Assembly (NCBI GenBank): GCA_019232795.1
Contig: JAFANH010000089.1
Location: 1-64,000, forward strand
DNA: 64,000 bases
Direction of reading: 5' to 3'
Origin: Burkholderiaceae bacterium
Lineage (GTDB): Bacteria > Pseudomonadota > Gammaproteobacteria > Burkholderiales > Burkholderiaceae_D
Shown: piece by piece, positions 9,075-18,134 of the stretch
Layout of the letters: every line of letters begins with the position of its first letter
Position numbering within the stretch: the first letter of the stretch is position 1
Notes under the pieces: generated by a model
Database searches by the model: none
Seen by the model: only the letters and a program-made list of their open reading frames with translations
Told to the model about the DNA's origin: nothing
Program-made: the position numbers and the translations under genes

Positions 9075-10262
9075 CTACCCTAGGGTTTTCAAGGCTTGCT
9101 CGATGTCGGCAATCAGATCGTCTGTATCTTCCAGACCGATATTGAACCGCACCAAGTTGCCCTTGTGCGGCCAAGCCTTGCGGATGTGCTGCATGCGGTA
9201 AGGCACGCACAGGCTGTTGGCGCCGCCCCAGCTATAGCCGATCTTGAACAGGCGCAGGCTGTCGACGAAACGATCGGTCTGGGCTTCCGTGTAGCGCGTG
9301 TCGAAGATCACCGAGAACAGGCCGCCTGCCCCGGTAAAGTCGCGCTTCCAATGTTCGTGACCTGGGCAATTCGGCAAAGCCGGATGCAGCACAGCGGTCG
9401 CTTCCGGCCGCCGCGTGAACCAATTGGCGATCTTGCGTGCCGAGGCATCGTGCGCCTCGTAACGCAGTTTCATCGTGGCCAGGCTGCGCAAGACCAGGTA
9501 GCTATCATCCACGCTCACGCCCAGGCCCAAATGCATATGCGCCAATTCGAGCTTTTCGTTGAGCTTGTCGTCACAGGTGATGACGGCGCCCATCAGCACG
9601 TCGGCACCGCCCGACTGGTACTTGGTCAACGCATGCGTGACGATGTCGACGCCGAGATCGAAAGCCCGTACAGCCAGGCCGGCCGACCAGGTATTGTCGA
9701 GCGCCACCGGCACGCCACGCGCGCGCGCCGCCGCGCAAATGGCCGGCAGATCCGGTATTTCCAAGGAAATCGAACCGGGCGCCTCGGTCCAGATCAGACG
9801 CGTGTTCGGGCGTATCAGCTCGGCAATGCCGGCGCCCACCATGGGGTCGTAAAAGTCGACGGCAATGCCATAATCGCGCTGCAGCCAGATGCCCAGATCG
9901 CGCCCGGGGCTGTAGGCATTGTCGGGAATCAGCATGTGGTCGCCTGACTTGAGGAAAGCGAAATTGACCAGCGACAGCGCGCTCAGCCCGCTGGGCGCCA
10001 GCACGCAGTGCTTGCCGCCCTCGATCTCGGCCAAGCGGCCTTCCAGCGTGAAGGTGGTCGGCGTACCGTGCAAGCCATAGGTATAGCCGCTCTTTTGCTG
10101 CCAACGCGTGCCGTGCATGGCGGCCACGTTTTCAAAGACGACCGTGGAGGCGTAATGGATGCCGGTCTGCAGCGCCGCGAAACCGCCCGGCGCGCGGTAA
10201 TCGGTCTGCACTAATTGGGTTTGTTGAGACTTCTTCGATTCGGACAAGTACAAAGCTCCCAC
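9075..10262 (-). CDS. metC: cystathionine beta-lyase (PLP enzyme)
   Basis: A 395-residue Cys/Met-metabolism PLP-dependent enzyme. The Schiff-base lysine is K214 in THALTKYQSGG, and the PLP phosphate-binding region is SGLSAL (~residues 91-96); W53 and Y60-62 fit the bacterial MetC subgroup. It would split cystathionine into homocysteine, pyruvate and ammonia in methionine synthesis. The SWGGANSL segment near the C-terminus is typical of cystathionine beta-lyase, although related lyases cannot be fully excluded. It lies downstream of rimO, separated by a palindromic element. Confidence 0.88.
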   Translation of the reverse strand: MGALYLSESKKSQQTQLVQTDYRAPGGFAALQTGIHYASTVVFENVAAMHGTRWQQKSGYTYGLHGTPTTFTLEGRLAEIEGGKHCVLAPSGLSALSLVNFAFLKSGDHMLIPDNAYSPGRDLGIWLQRDYGIAVDFYDPMVGAGIAELIRPNTRLIWTEAPGSISLEIPDLPAICAAARARGVPVALDNTWSAGLAVRAFDLGVDIVTHALTKYQSGGADVLMGAVITCDDKLNEKLELAHMHLGLGVSVDDSYLVLRSLATMKLRYEAHDASARKIANWFTRRPEATAVLHPALPNCPGHEHWKRDFTGAGGLFSVIFDTRYTEAQTDRFVDSLRLFKIGYSWGGANSLCVPYRMQHIRKAWPHKGNLVRFNIGLEDTDDLIADIEQALKTLG

Positions 10263-10280
10263 ATCTGATTCATATACATT

Positions 10281-10367
10281 GTCGCCCCCGCGTAGGCGGG
10301 GGGCCAGGTTGAAGTTAGTTTGCGCAAAAGCAAAGACTACCTGGGTCCCCGCCTACGCGGGGACGAC
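10281..10367. repeat. REP-like element: two palindromic arms in inverted orientation
   Basis: Two 28-base arms (10281-10308 and 10340-10367) are reverse complements at 25 of 28 positions, separated by 31 bases. Each arm is itself built around the palindromic core CCCCGCGTAGGCGGGG. The layout of two inverted GC-rich palindromes in the gap between rimO and metC is that of a REP doublet (BIME-like). It could also stop transcription leaving rimO. No second copy was seen in this window. Confidence 0.75.
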
Positions 10368-10377
10368 AAGATAAAGG

Positions 10378-11739
10378 TCAGGCGATCTCTGCCCACAAGT
10401 CGTGAGCGTCAGCAGCGGTAACTTTAACATCGAAAAACTCGCCGACCTTGAGCTTGATATGCGGCTCATACGGCGGCTTCACGTACACCACACCGTCGAT
10501 CTCGGGCGCATCGGCCGCCGAACGTGCCACGCCGCCGTTGCGGCTGACGTCGTCGATCAGCACGCGCATGGTCTTGCCGACCTTGCTTTGCAGGCGCTTC
10601 TTCGAAATCTCTTCCTGCAGCTGCATCACGCGCGCGCGGCGTTCTTCGCGCACTTCCTCGGGCACCGGGTTTTCCAGTTCGTTGGCGGTTGCGCCTTCCA
10701 CCGGCGAATAGGAGAAGCAGCCGAGGCGGTCGATCTCGGCTTCCTTGAGGAAGTCGAGCAGGTATTCGAACTCTTGCTCGGTCTCGCCGGGGAAACCGGC
10801 GATGAAGGTCGAGCGGATGGTGATGTCCGGGCACATCTCGCGCCAGGCGCGGATGCGTTCGATGTTCTTTTCGCCGCTGGCCGGGCGCTTCATGCGCTTC
10901 AACACGTCCGGATGCGCATGCTGCAGCGGCACGTCCAGGTAAGGCAGCACACGCCCTTGCGCCATCAGCGGGATCACTGCGTCGACGTGCGGGTAAGGGT
11001 AAACGTAGTGCAGGCGCACCCAGGCGCCGTATTGCGCGGCCAGCTCGCCCAAGGCCTCGACCAGCTGCGTCATGTGGGTCTTGACCGGCTTGCCGTTCCA
11101 GAAGCCCATGCGGAACTTGACGTCGACACCATACGCGCTGGTGTCCTGGGAAATCACCAGCAATTCCTTGACGCCGGCCTTGAACAGGTTTTCGGCTTCC
11201 AGCATGACGTCGGCGATCGGACGCGACACCAGGTCGCCGCGCATGGACGGGATGATGCAGAAGCTGCAGCGGTGGTTGCAGCCTTCCGAAATTTTCAGGT
11301 AGGCGTAATGCTTGGGCGTCAGCTTGACGCCTTGCGCCGGCACCAGGTCGGTGAACGGGTCATGCGGCTTCGGCACGTACTTGTGCACGGCTTCCATCAC
11401 CTCGCCCACCGCATGCGGCCCGGTCACGGCCAGCACCTTGGGGTGGACTTTGTGGATGATGTCGTCGCCTTCGGCATCCTTCTTCGCGCCCAAGCAGCCG
11501 GTCACGATCACCTTGCCGTTTTCATTGAGCGCTTCGCCGATGGCGTCGAGCGATTCCTGCACGGCGGCGTCGATGAAGCCGCAGGTGTTGACGATCACCA
11601 GATCGGCGCCGTCGTAGCTCTTGGCCGTGTCATAGCCCTCGGCGCGCAGTTGCGTGAGGATTTGCTCGGAGTCGACCAGCGCCTTGGGGCAGCCGAGGGA
11701 AACGAAACCGATCTTGGGGGGGAGCGTGGAGGTAGACAT
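10378..11739 (-). CDS. rimO: ribosomal protein S12 methylthiotransferase RimO
   Basis: A 453-residue radical-SAM methylthiotransferase. The N-terminal UPF0004 domain has the three cysteines for the auxiliary iron-sulfur cluster (C17, C53, C82). The radical-SAM cluster motif is C154-x3-C158-x2-C161 (CNHRCSFC), and a C-terminal TRAM domain follows (about residues 385-453). RimO adds a methylthio group to an aspartate of ribosomal protein S12. Length and the motif [20 protein letters not shown] favour RimO over the tRNA-modifying MiaB. Confidence 0.95.
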   Translation of the reverse strand: MSTSTLPPKIGFVSLGCPKALVDSEQILTQLRAEGYDTAKSYDGADLVIVNTCGFIDAAVQESLDAIGEALNENGKVIVTGCLGAKKDAEGDDIIHKVHPKVLAVTGPHAVGEVMEAVHKYVPKPHDPFTDLVPAQGVKLTPKHYAYLKISEGCNHRCSFCIIPSMRGDLVSRPIADVMLEAENLFKAGVKELLVISQDTSAYGVDVKFRMGFWNGKPVKTHMTQLVEALGELAAQYGAWVRLHYVYPYPHVDAVIPLMAQGRVLPYLDVPLQHAHPDVLKRMKRPASGEKNIERIRAWREMCPDITIRSTFIAGFPGETEQEFEYLLDFLKEAEIDRLGCFSYSPVEGATANELENPVPEEVREERRARVMQLQEEISKKRLQSKVGKTMRVLIDDVSRNGGVARSAADAPEIDGVVYVKPPYEPHIKLKVGEFFDVKVTAADAHDLWAEIA

Positions 11740-11887
11740 GGCAAAAAACGGAAAACAAGACTAATCCGCTATTGTACCTGCTCCCCTCTGCTCGAACCTA
11801 AAGTTAACTGGTTTGCAACTGCTGCTGGCGGCCGTGCAAATCGACAGCAAACTCAACAAGCTCTCGCATGCCGTGATTCATATGCCA

Positions 11888-12214
11888 TTAAAAATCAAGC
11901 TGATCTGCTGAAATACCTAGCGCTACAGCGATTTTTTTCATTGTCGCCGGGCGAAGACTTTCGCTGCCCTCTTGCTTCGCATAAGACGGCTGGGAAATAC
12001 CGAGTCGGCCAGCGACTTCAGCTTGAGTCAATTTAAGGTACTCACGCCAGGCACGAACAGGCGTAGCGCCATCCACGGTTGCACTCACGACCTCGTGCGG
12101 AATCAGATCGCGCTCACGCGCATATGTCTTGATAAATTCCGCATAAGGCATGACTACGTAAGCGGGCTTGCCGTCCGGCCCATTGATCATTTGAATATTA
12201 GTAGGTGCGTTCAT
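11888..12214 (-). CDS. XRE-family antitoxin of a RelE-type module
   Basis: This 108-residue protein has an N-terminal segment resembling antitoxin anchor regions (KPAYVVMPYAEFIKTY) and a C-terminal helix-turn-helix (residues ~62-105, LTQAEVAGRLGISQPSYAKQE). It starts inside the last 17 bases of the toxin gene, so the two are co-translated in the order toxin then antitoxin, as in HigBA systems. It should bind and neutralise the toxin and repress the shared promoter at 12461-12488. Confidence 0.87.
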   Translation of the reverse strand: MNAPTNIQMINGPDGKPAYVVMPYAEFIKTYARERDLIPHEVVSATVDGATPVRAWREYLKLTQAEVAGRLGISQPSYAKQEGSESLRPATMKKIAVALGISADQLDF

Positions 12215-12452
12215 CGCGTTTCCTCACCTCCTGAATCTCCACGATTCTGATTTCGCCCGACCAATCGAATAACACCCGGAAATTACCCACTTTGAGGCGA
12301 TATCCGTATTCATGATTCGTGAGCGCCTTTACGTTTCTGCATGCTGGCATCGCCTCCAGCAACTTTACCGCGTCACGAATCTGATACTGAGAAGAAGTTT
12401 CAAGCTTACGAAGTTGTTTAGCCGCCTTGACAGTCCATTTAATGAAATTCAT
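12198..12452 (-). CDS. RelE/ParE-superfamily toxin
   Basis: An 84-residue basic protein with the RelE/HigB fold pattern: an N-terminal K-A-x-K-Q-L-R-K-L helix, then L-K-V-G-N-F-R-V-L-F, I-R-I-V-E-I-Q-E-V and a C-terminal R-K-R-D-E-R-T-Y strand with the basic residues used for RNA cleavage in this family. RelE-type toxins cut mRNA on the ribosome; ParE members instead inhibit gyrase, and sequence reading cannot fully separate them. No ribosome site precedes the ATG, and the -10 box lies only 8 bases upstream. Confidence 0.87.
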   Translation of the reverse strand: MNFIKWTVKAAKQLRKLETSSQYQIRDAVKLLEAMPACRNVKALTNHEYGYRLKVGNFRVLFDWSGEIRIVEIQEVRKRDERTY

Positions 12453-12460
12453 GCGATTTT

Positions 12461-12488
12461 ATTATAGCCTTAATATAGCTTTATGCAA
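12461..12488 (-). promoter_or_regulatory. sigma-70-type promoter of the toxin-antitoxin module
   Basis: On the minus strand there is TTGCAT (12483-12488), a 16-base spacer, then a consensus TATAAT (12461-12466). The ATG of the toxin begins at 12452, 8 bases past the -10, so transcription should start at or within a couple of bases of the start codon. The spacer and -10 contain the direct repeat TATAGCCTTA / TATAGCTTTA as read on the plus strand, a possible operator for the antitoxin. Confidence 0.6.
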
Positions 12489-12531
12489 TGAAAACACTCT
12501 ATTCCTTAATGGACAGGCCCTTGGTTATGCT

Positions 12532-14565
12532 TCAAGGACGCCCAGTTACCATGGCACCGGCCGTTGAATCGACAACCGTGGGGGCCCCAATATTCCGCGC
12601 CAGGAATTTTTCGACGTGACTCCAGAAATCGACTTTATCCTCGACCAGCTTCCAGCCGTGCCCCTCTTCCGGATAGACGATCCATTCGACGTCGGAATTG
12701 GTCTTCCTGACGGAATCGTAGAATTTCTCTCCGTGGATTTTCGGTACGCGCTCGTCGACACCGCCATAGGCCATCAGCAGCGGCTGTTTGATGCGCGCCG
12801 CCTGTTCGATCGGCGACGTGGCTTTGAGTTGCGCGGCATCCTTCTCGCGATCGCCAATAATGATCGGCATCCCGTATTGTTTCCAGCTATCGGAAAAGTC
12901 GCTCCAGCTGACCGAATACATGAGATCGATGTCGGTCACACCTACCCACTCGAAGCCGCAGCGATATAAATCCGGGTCATTGATCAGTCCCATCAGCGTC
13001 GCATAACCGCCGTAACTGGCGCCGCCTATGCAAATGCGTTTGGGGTCGGCAATGCCTTGCGCGATGGCCCACTTGACGCCATCGGCGACGTCGTCCTGCA
13101 TCGCCAGACCCCATTGCTTCCAACCGGCTTTGAAGTGTTTCGACCCGAAGCCTTCGCTGCCGCGGAATTCAGGTTCCAGTACGACATAGCCGCGCGAAGC
13201 CAGGAATTCCGCTTCCGGATTCCATCTCCAATAGCCGCCACGCACGAAGGGCCCGCCATGCACCAGCACCACCATCGGCAGGTTCTTGCCAGCCGGTCCG
13301 CGCGGCATGGTGATATAGGCTGGCACAATGAGACCGTCGCGCGCCTGGTAACGCACGATGTCCTTGTGCCCCATCTGCTTGGGGTCGACGGCTGGATGGG
13401 AGGAACCGAGCTTGACCAGCTTCTTGGTCTCCCTGTTATAGAGCAGAAAGATAGACGGCTGCACATCGGAAAACGCTTCAATGACAATATAGGGCGTCTC
13501 GGGCCGGCGCGGCGGTTCCAAGCGATTGGTGGTGGTTTGCAGGCGCACATCCACTTCCTTTTGTAGCGCCGCCATGTCGGCATCGAACCATTGCGTGATT
13601 TCTCCGTCAAGCTGGTAACGCATCCCCAGCAACTTGCCATGGTTCAGTATCAATGTAGGGAAGATGTCGAAATTTTCCGAGTACGCCACCGGTTCCGGCA
13701 GCAAGGCATTGTGTGCAAGGTCGTAGCGATAAACGGTAGTCTTGTCCTTGCCGTTCGCACTCTGAACATAGAGCGTGCCATCCTCGGCGTAGTGCAGCGG
13801 CCAGAAGGCGTTGTCGCTCAACTCTTCGAATTCCGCGAACTTGCGCCATTGCCCGGTTGCCGGATCGTTGTAACGCAGCTCGACCATCTTGCCCCGATGC
13901 GACTGCGCAATCCGCGGCACGCCCTCCCGATCCACCAGCCATTTCGTCGAATAGATCGGTATATCGAGAACCTTAATCCGCCCGGTAACCGTATTGAGGC
14001 GCTCCAACTCGGAGTAGGTATCCACGTGCTTGCCATATCCTTCGACTTTCTCGACAAACACGTCGTTGGAGTCCTGTTCCGCCGTGGTGCCGGCAAAAAA
14101 AGTATTCCACGGCAAAACCTGCTCATCGTCTCCGCCCAATTTGAGGTAGCGGTAGTCTCGGGCGACCAAGCGCCGGAAATCACTGCCGTCGCGGTTCACC
14201 GCGAACAAGCCCGGCGCCAAGCTATTGGCCCAATCACCCGGAGGAATCCGCAGATCGGTGAGATTGAAGACCAGGCGCTTGTCGTTCACCCAGTGGAACA
14301 TGCCGACGTCGTAGCCATCGAACGAGGCCACCGGTTTCGGCGTCATCGTCTCGAGATCAAGCACGGCCAATACCGCACGCCCATCGTTGGCCTTGCTGGC
14401 GAGGCGGATCGCCACAAAATGCCCATCGGGGGACATGGTCGCGCCGCTCATGGTGGCGTTCTCGAAGAAAGTTTCGATCGGAACTGGTGCGGCCGAAACA
14501 TTGGCCGAGAATAAAGGCACACACAAAAGCGTGAGCGCCGCCAACAAGCGACTGACTAACGGCAT
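12532..14565 (-). CDS. exported S9-family prolyl oligopeptidase-type peptidase
   Basis: A 677-residue secreted peptidase. A signal peptide (MPLVSRLLAALTLLCVPLFSANVSAA) is followed by an N-terminal beta-propeller to about residue 400. The C-terminal alpha/beta-hydrolase domain has the nucleophile near S517 in GGASYGGYA, an acid in GGVDERVP and a His in EEGHGW. The family releases dipeptides or acyl-amino acids from peptides. The ATG at 14565 is preceded by AGGGAGA and starts the signal peptide, so it is preferred to the in-frame ATG at 14610. Confidence 0.9.
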   Translation of the reverse strand: MPLVSRLLAALTLLCVPLFSANVSAAPVPIETFFENATMSGATMSPDGHFVAIRLASKANDGRAVLAVLDLETMTPKPVASFDGYDVGMFHWVNDKRLVFNLTDLRIPPGDWANSLAPGLFAVNRDGSDFRRLVARDYRYLKLGGDDEQVLPWNTFFAGTTAEQDSNDVFVEKVEGYGKHVDTYSELERLNTVTGRIKVLDIPIYSTKWLVDREGVPRIAQSHRGKMVELRYNDPATGQWRKFAEFEELSDNAFWPLHYAEDGTLYVQSANGKDKTTVYRYDLAHNALLPEPVAYSENFDIFPTLILNHGKLLGMRYQLDGEITQWFDADMAALQKEVDVRLQTTTNRLEPPRRPETPYIVIEAFSDVQPSIFLLYNRETKKLVKLGSSHPAVDPKQMGHKDIVRYQARDGLIVPAYITMPRGPAGKNLPMVVLVHGGPFVRGGYWRWNPEAEFLASRGYVVLEPEFRGSEGFGSKHFKAGWKQWGLAMQDDVADGVKWAIAQGIADPKRICIGGASYGGYATLMGLINDPDLYRCGFEWVGVTDIDLMYSVSWSDFSDSWKQYGMPIIIGDREKDAAQLKATSPIEQAARIKQPLLMAYGGVDERVPKIHGEKFYDSVRKTNSDVEWIVYPEEGHGWKLVEDKVDFWSHVEKFLARNIGAPTVVDSTAGAMVTGRP

Positions 14566-14657
14566 GACGTCTCCCTGTGATTCTTCTTTTTGTTTGACCA
14601 CAAACGTCAACGTACCGAAGCGGCACGTCTCCGCTTCGGTATTACGGCGATAAGGAA

Positions 14658-15221
14658 TTACTTCTTGGTCTTGTCGGCCGGAGGGACGAACGGGAAGCTG
14701 CCGCTGAACATGTTCTTGGCCTGGCTTTGCATCTGCTCTTGCATCTGCAGGAACAGCGCCTTGCTCTGTTCGATGTAGTTGCCCATCATGCCCTGCATCA
14801 TGGGGCCCTGCACGTTCATGAACTGGGTCCAGGTTTCGGGGTTGAAGGGTTTGCCGCCGTATAGCTCTTTCGAGTTTTCAGTGAGCTTGTTCTGGATGTC
14901 GATGAAGGCCTGGATATTCTTTTCCAGGTAGGAACCCATCATGCCCTGCATCGCATGGCCGTAGTAACGGATGATTTGCGACAGCGCGCTGCTGGAAAAC
15001 ATCGGCGCGCCGTTGGCTTCTTCTTCCAGGATGATTTGCAGCAGGATGCTGCGCGTCAGGTCTTCCTCGGTTTTGGCGTCGACGACAGTGAAATCTTCAT
15101 TGTCGAGCACCAGTTGCTTGACGTCGGTCAGCGTGATGTAAGAACTGGTTTGTGTATCGTACAGACGGCGATTCGGATACTTCTTGATCAAGCGCTCTGC
15201 GGACTTTTTTGCACTAGTCAT
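14658..15221 (-). CDS. phaR: polyhydroxyalkanoate synthesis repressor PhaR
   Basis: A 187-residue regulator with the PHB/PHA accumulation DNA-binding domain at the N-terminus (LIKKYPNRRLYDTQTSSYITL, residues ~11-31), followed by the PhaR C-terminal region (SQIIRYYGHAMQGMMGSYLEKN). The tail is rich in Met and Gln. PhaR binds both DNA and PHB granules and represses phasin genes and itself until polymer is present. A GGGAA site precedes the ATG at 15221; an in-frame ATG at 15248 is less likely. It follows phaC and phaB on the same strand after a hairpin-rich 307-base leader. Confidence 0.95.
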   Translation of the reverse strand: MTSAKKSAERLIKKYPNRRLYDTQTSSYITLTDVKQLVLDNEDFTVVDAKTEEDLTRSILLQIILEEEANGAPMFSSSALSQIIRYYGHAMQGMMGSYLEKNIQAFIDIQNKLTENSKELYGGKPFNPETWTQFMNVQGPMMQGMMGNYIEQSKALFLQMQEQMQSQAKNMFSGSFPFVPPADKTKK

Positions 15222-15341
15222 CGGAATTCCCTTGTTATTGCGTCGCAACGCGCTTACGAAAAAGTGAACGTGCGTTCACTACCACTGGTTCCATTATAGT
15301 GCGAGAAATTGGGCGTTTATGCAATACCTCCGGGTTGATGC

Positions 15342-15386
15342 GGGTGCAGCAATGGTGCGATGCAGCAGGATGATGGGTGCAGCAAT
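15342..15386 (-). promoter_or_regulatory. direct repeats upstream of phaR (candidate PhaR operator)
   Basis: Two identical 12-base copies of GGGTGCAGCAAT (15342-15353 and 15375-15386) lie 33 bases apart, about three helical turns. A partial copy, TGCAGCA, lies between them at 15361-15367. They sit in the phaB-phaR gap, about 120-165 bases upstream of the phaR start. PhaR is known to autoregulate in related bacteria. That these repeats are its sites is inference. Confidence 0.45.
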
Positions 15387-15465
15387 TTAGCGGAGGCGAT
15401 AATTAATTTGAGGCGGCTAGCCGCCTGAGGTCAGGTGGTTCGACCGCAGTCTAAGCACCAACGGA

Positions 15466-15528
15466 GTCTGCGCTTGCAGGCGCAGACCGTTCACCAGGCG
15501 GGAAGCCATGCTTCCCGAATCCCCTGGT
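15466..15528 (-). terminator. hairpins directly after phaB
   Basis: Immediately 3' of the phaB stop there is a nested stem: ACCAGG/CCTGGT (15493-15498 with 15523-15528) enclosing GGGAAGC/GCTTCCC (15500-15506 with 15510-15516). A second stem GTCTGCGC/GCGCAGAC (15466-15473 with 15480-15487) follows. A third weaker one (AGGCGG/CCGCCT, near 15411-15424) lies further on. None has a strong T run, so they may attenuate or protect the 3' end rather than terminate fully. Confidence 0.5.
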
Positions 15529-16269
15529 TCACCCCATGTGAAGCCCGCCATTGAGCGAGAAGTCCGACCCGGTAGCGTAGCCGCCTTCGTCCGAAGCAAT
15601 CCACGCCACGATGGAAGCGATTTCCTCGGGTTCGCCCAGGCGCTTGACCGGGATGCCGGAGACGATCTTGTCCAGCACGTCGGGGCGGATGGCGCGCACC
15701 ATGTCGGTACCGACGTAGCCCGGGGACACCGTGTTGACGGTCACGCCCTTGGTCGCCACCTCCTGGGCCAGCGCCATGGTGAAGCCATGCAGACCGGCCT
15801 TGGCAGTCGAGTAGTTGGTCTGACCGAACTGACCCTTCTGGCCATTGACCGAGGAGATGTTGATGATGCGCCCGCGGCCGCGCTCGACCATGCCGTCGAT
15901 CACTTGCTTGGTGACGTTGAACAGCGAGTTGAGATTGGTGTCGATGACGGCGGACCAGTCCTCCTTGGACATCTTGCGGAACTGGCCATCGCGCGTGATG
16001 CCGGCATTATTGACCAGCACGTCGACTTCGCCGATCTCGGCCCTGACCTTGGCAAAGGCCATGGTGGTCGAATCCCAGTCGGCGACGTTGCCTTCGGAGG
16101 CGTGCACGTCGTAGCCCTGCGAACGCATTTCCGCCACCCACTTGTCCTTGCGCGGCGAGTTCGGTCCGCAGCCGGCGACGACGGTATAGCCATCGTGGCA
16201 CAAACGCTTGCAGATCGCGGTGCCGATGCCGCCCATGCCACCCGTTACATATGCGATTCGTTTTGTCAT
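15529..16269 (-). CDS. phaB: acetoacetyl-CoA reductase PhaB
   Basis: A 246-residue short-chain dehydrogenase. The cofactor motif is TGGMGGIG (residues 9-16), then NNAG (87-90), and the catalytic residues are S140, Y153 and K157 (YSTAK). It reduces acetoacetyl-CoA to (R)-3-hydroxybutyryl-CoA with NADPH, the monomer for PHB synthase. The ATG at 16269 has AAAGGAGA upstream and begins the Rossmann fold. The frame is open further upstream but reads through the phaC-phaB gap and 3' end of phaC. It lies 68 bases after phaC; no phaA thiolase gene is in the window. Confidence 0.96.
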   Translation of the reverse strand: MTKRIAYVTGGMGGIGTAICKRLCHDGYTVVAGCGPNSPRKDKWVAEMRSQGYDVHASEGNVADWDSTTMAFAKVRAEIGEVDVLVNNAGITRDGQFRKMSKEDWSAVIDTNLNSLFNVTKQVIDGMVERGRGRIINISSVNGQKGQFGQTNYSTAKAGLHGFTMALAQEVATKGVTVNTVSPGYVGTDMVRAIRPDVLDKIVSGIPVKRLGEPEEIASIVAWIASDEGGYATGSDFSLNGGLHMG

Positions 16270-16337
16270 TTTCGTCTCCTTTTGCACACTGTCCAATGTT
16301 TTACCACTGACTACGATTTTATTATTATGCTTTTTCC

Positions 16338-18086
16338 CTATGCTTTTACTTTTACGTAGCGTCCCGGCGCGGCCTCGATAGGCTGATACTTGGCGTTGCC
16401 GAATTTGCGCGGCGGCTTCACTTTCTTGCCGGCGTTCTCGCTCAGGAAGTCTGCCCACTCCACCCACCAGCTGCCCGGCATTTCGGTAGCGCCGGCGAAC
16501 CAGTCATCGGCGTCAGCGGGCAAGGCGGCATTGACCCAGTAATTGCGCTTTTTCTTGGCCGGCGGATTGATCACGCCGGCGATGTGGCCCGAAGCGCCGA
16601 GCACGAAGCGGTTTTGCTTGCGCTTTTTCGGGTTGAGCAGATTGGTGGAGGCATAGGCCGCCGTCCACGGAACGATGTGGTCTTCGCGCGAGGCATACAT
16701 GAAAACAGGCGCGTCGATCTTGCCGAGGTCGACCTTCTCACCGGCCACGGTCAGTTTGCCCGCCACCTTGAGGCCGTCTTCCAGGTAGAGATTGCGCAGG
16801 TACCAGCAGAACATCGGCCCCGGCAGATTGGTGCTGTCGGCATTCCAGTACAGCAGGTCGAAGGCTTGCGGGTACTCGCCCTTGAGGTAATTCGAGTGCA
16901 CATAATTCCACACCAAGTCATTCGGGCGCAGGCTGGAAAAGGCCGAGGCGAAGTCGCGGCCCGGCATCAGGCCGCCCTTGCCGATCGCATGCTCGCGCAG
17001 GGCGACCTGGGCTTCGTCGATGTAGACGTCGAGGATGCCGGTGTTGGAGAAGTCGAGCAGCGAGGTCAGCAAGGACATGCTGGCGGCCGGCTTTTCGCCG
17101 CGCGCGGCCAGCACCGACAGCGCCGTGGACAGGATGGTGCCGCCCACGCAGAAACCGAGCGTATTGATCTTGTCCTGGCCGCTGATTTCCTGCACCACCC
17201 GGATGGCGGCGATGGCGGCGTCCTCAATGTAGTTGTCCCAGGTCTGGTCGCCGAGCGAGGCATCGGGATTGCACCACGACACCAGGAATACCGTGTGCCC
17301 CTGCTCCACCGCATAGCGCACCAGCGAGTTTTCGGGCTGCAGGTCGAGGATGTAATACTTGTTGATGCAGGGCGGCACCAGCAGCAGCGGCCGCTCGAAC
17401 ACGGTTTCGGTCAGCGGCTTGTACTGGATCAGCTGGAACAGCGGGTTTTCGTATACCACCTGTCCTTCGCTGGTCGCAACGTTGCTGCCGACTTCGAAGG
17501 CCGATTCGTCGCTCTGGGAAATCTTGCTCTTTTGCAGATCGGCCAGCATATTGCTGAGGCCCTTGGTCAGGCTCTCGCCCTTGGTCTCGATGATCTTTTG
17601 CTGCGCCTCGGGGTTGGTCACCAGATAATTGGCCGGCGACATGGCGTCGATCATCTGCTGTACGGCAAAGCGCACCTTTTGCTTGGCGCGCGCCGGCACC
17701 TGCACGCTGTCGGCCAACTCGAGCAGGAAGCGCGCGTTGAGCAGGTAGGCAGCGGCGTTGAAGGCATACAGCGGATTGGAATGCCAGGCCTGGGCGGCAA
17801 AGCGGCGGTCGGCGATGGCCGGCGGCTTGTGCGCCATGGTGTTCTGGCACAGCGCCGTGAATTCGGCGAGGTAATCGGCTTGCAGCTTGGCGATGGTGCC
17901 GGGGGCGATCAGCTTGCCCAGCTCGTCCACCGTTTCCTGCGGCATGGCAGCCATGTTCGGCATGCCGGGGATATTGGGCAGCTGTTGCTGTTGCAGCCAC
18001 TTCTGCCATTCTTGCCAGGCGGCCGGGTCGGCCAGCTTGGTAAGCCACTCCGGCGTTTGCATCGCCGTGAAATCCAGGGCCTTCAT
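16338..18086 (-). CDS. phaC: class I polyhydroxyalkanoate synthase PhaC
   Basis: A 582-residue polymerase with the N-terminal PhaC domain and alpha/beta-hydrolase core. The lipase-like box is GFCVGG with the nucleophile C313, and conserved neighbours include VPPCINKYYILDL, FLVSWCNPD and the C-terminal GHIAGVINPP that carries the catalytic His. It polymerises (R)-3-hydroxyacyl-CoA into PHB granules. Length and single-subunit form fit class I enzymes. It is the first gene of phaC-phaB-(phaR) and is divergent, with only 48 bases, from a small membrane protein gene. Confidence 0.96.
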   Translation of the reverse strand: MKALDFTAMQTPEWLTKLADPAAWQEWQKWLQQQQLPNIPGMPNMAAMPQETVDELGKLIAPGTIAKLQADYLAEFTALCQNTMAHKPPAIADRRFAAQAWHSNPLYAFNAAAYLLNARFLLELADSVQVPARAKQKVRFAVQQMIDAMSPANYLVTNPEAQQKIIETKGESLTKGLSNMLADLQKSKISQSDESAFEVGSNVATSEGQVVYENPLFQLIQYKPLTETVFERPLLLVPPCINKYYILDLQPENSLVRYAVEQGHTVFLVSWCNPDASLGDQTWDNYIEDAAIAAIRVVQEISGQDKINTLGFCVGGTILSTALSVLAARGEKPAASMSLLTSLLDFSNTGILDVYIDEAQVALREHAIGKGGLMPGRDFASAFSSLRPNDLVWNYVHSNYLKGEYPQAFDLLYWNADSTNLPGPMFCWYLRNLYLEDGLKVAGKLTVAGEKVDLGKIDAPVFMYASREDHIVPWTAAYASTNLLNPKKRKQNRFVLGASGHIAGVINPPAKKKRNYWVNAALPADADDWFAGATEMPGSWWVEWADFLSENAGKKVKPPRKFGNAKYQPIEAAPGRYVKVKA

Positions 18087-18134
18087 GCAGTCACTCCATT
18101 AAAATAAGACTTTAACTTCTGCTATGAGTTCTGC

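Noticed and set aside
7189-9210. Very long minus-strand open frame opposite the kelch lipoprotein
   Set aside because: It mirrors the codon-position GC bias of the plus-strand gene, has no plausible domain, and the plus-strand product has a signal peptide, PKD and kelch motifs.
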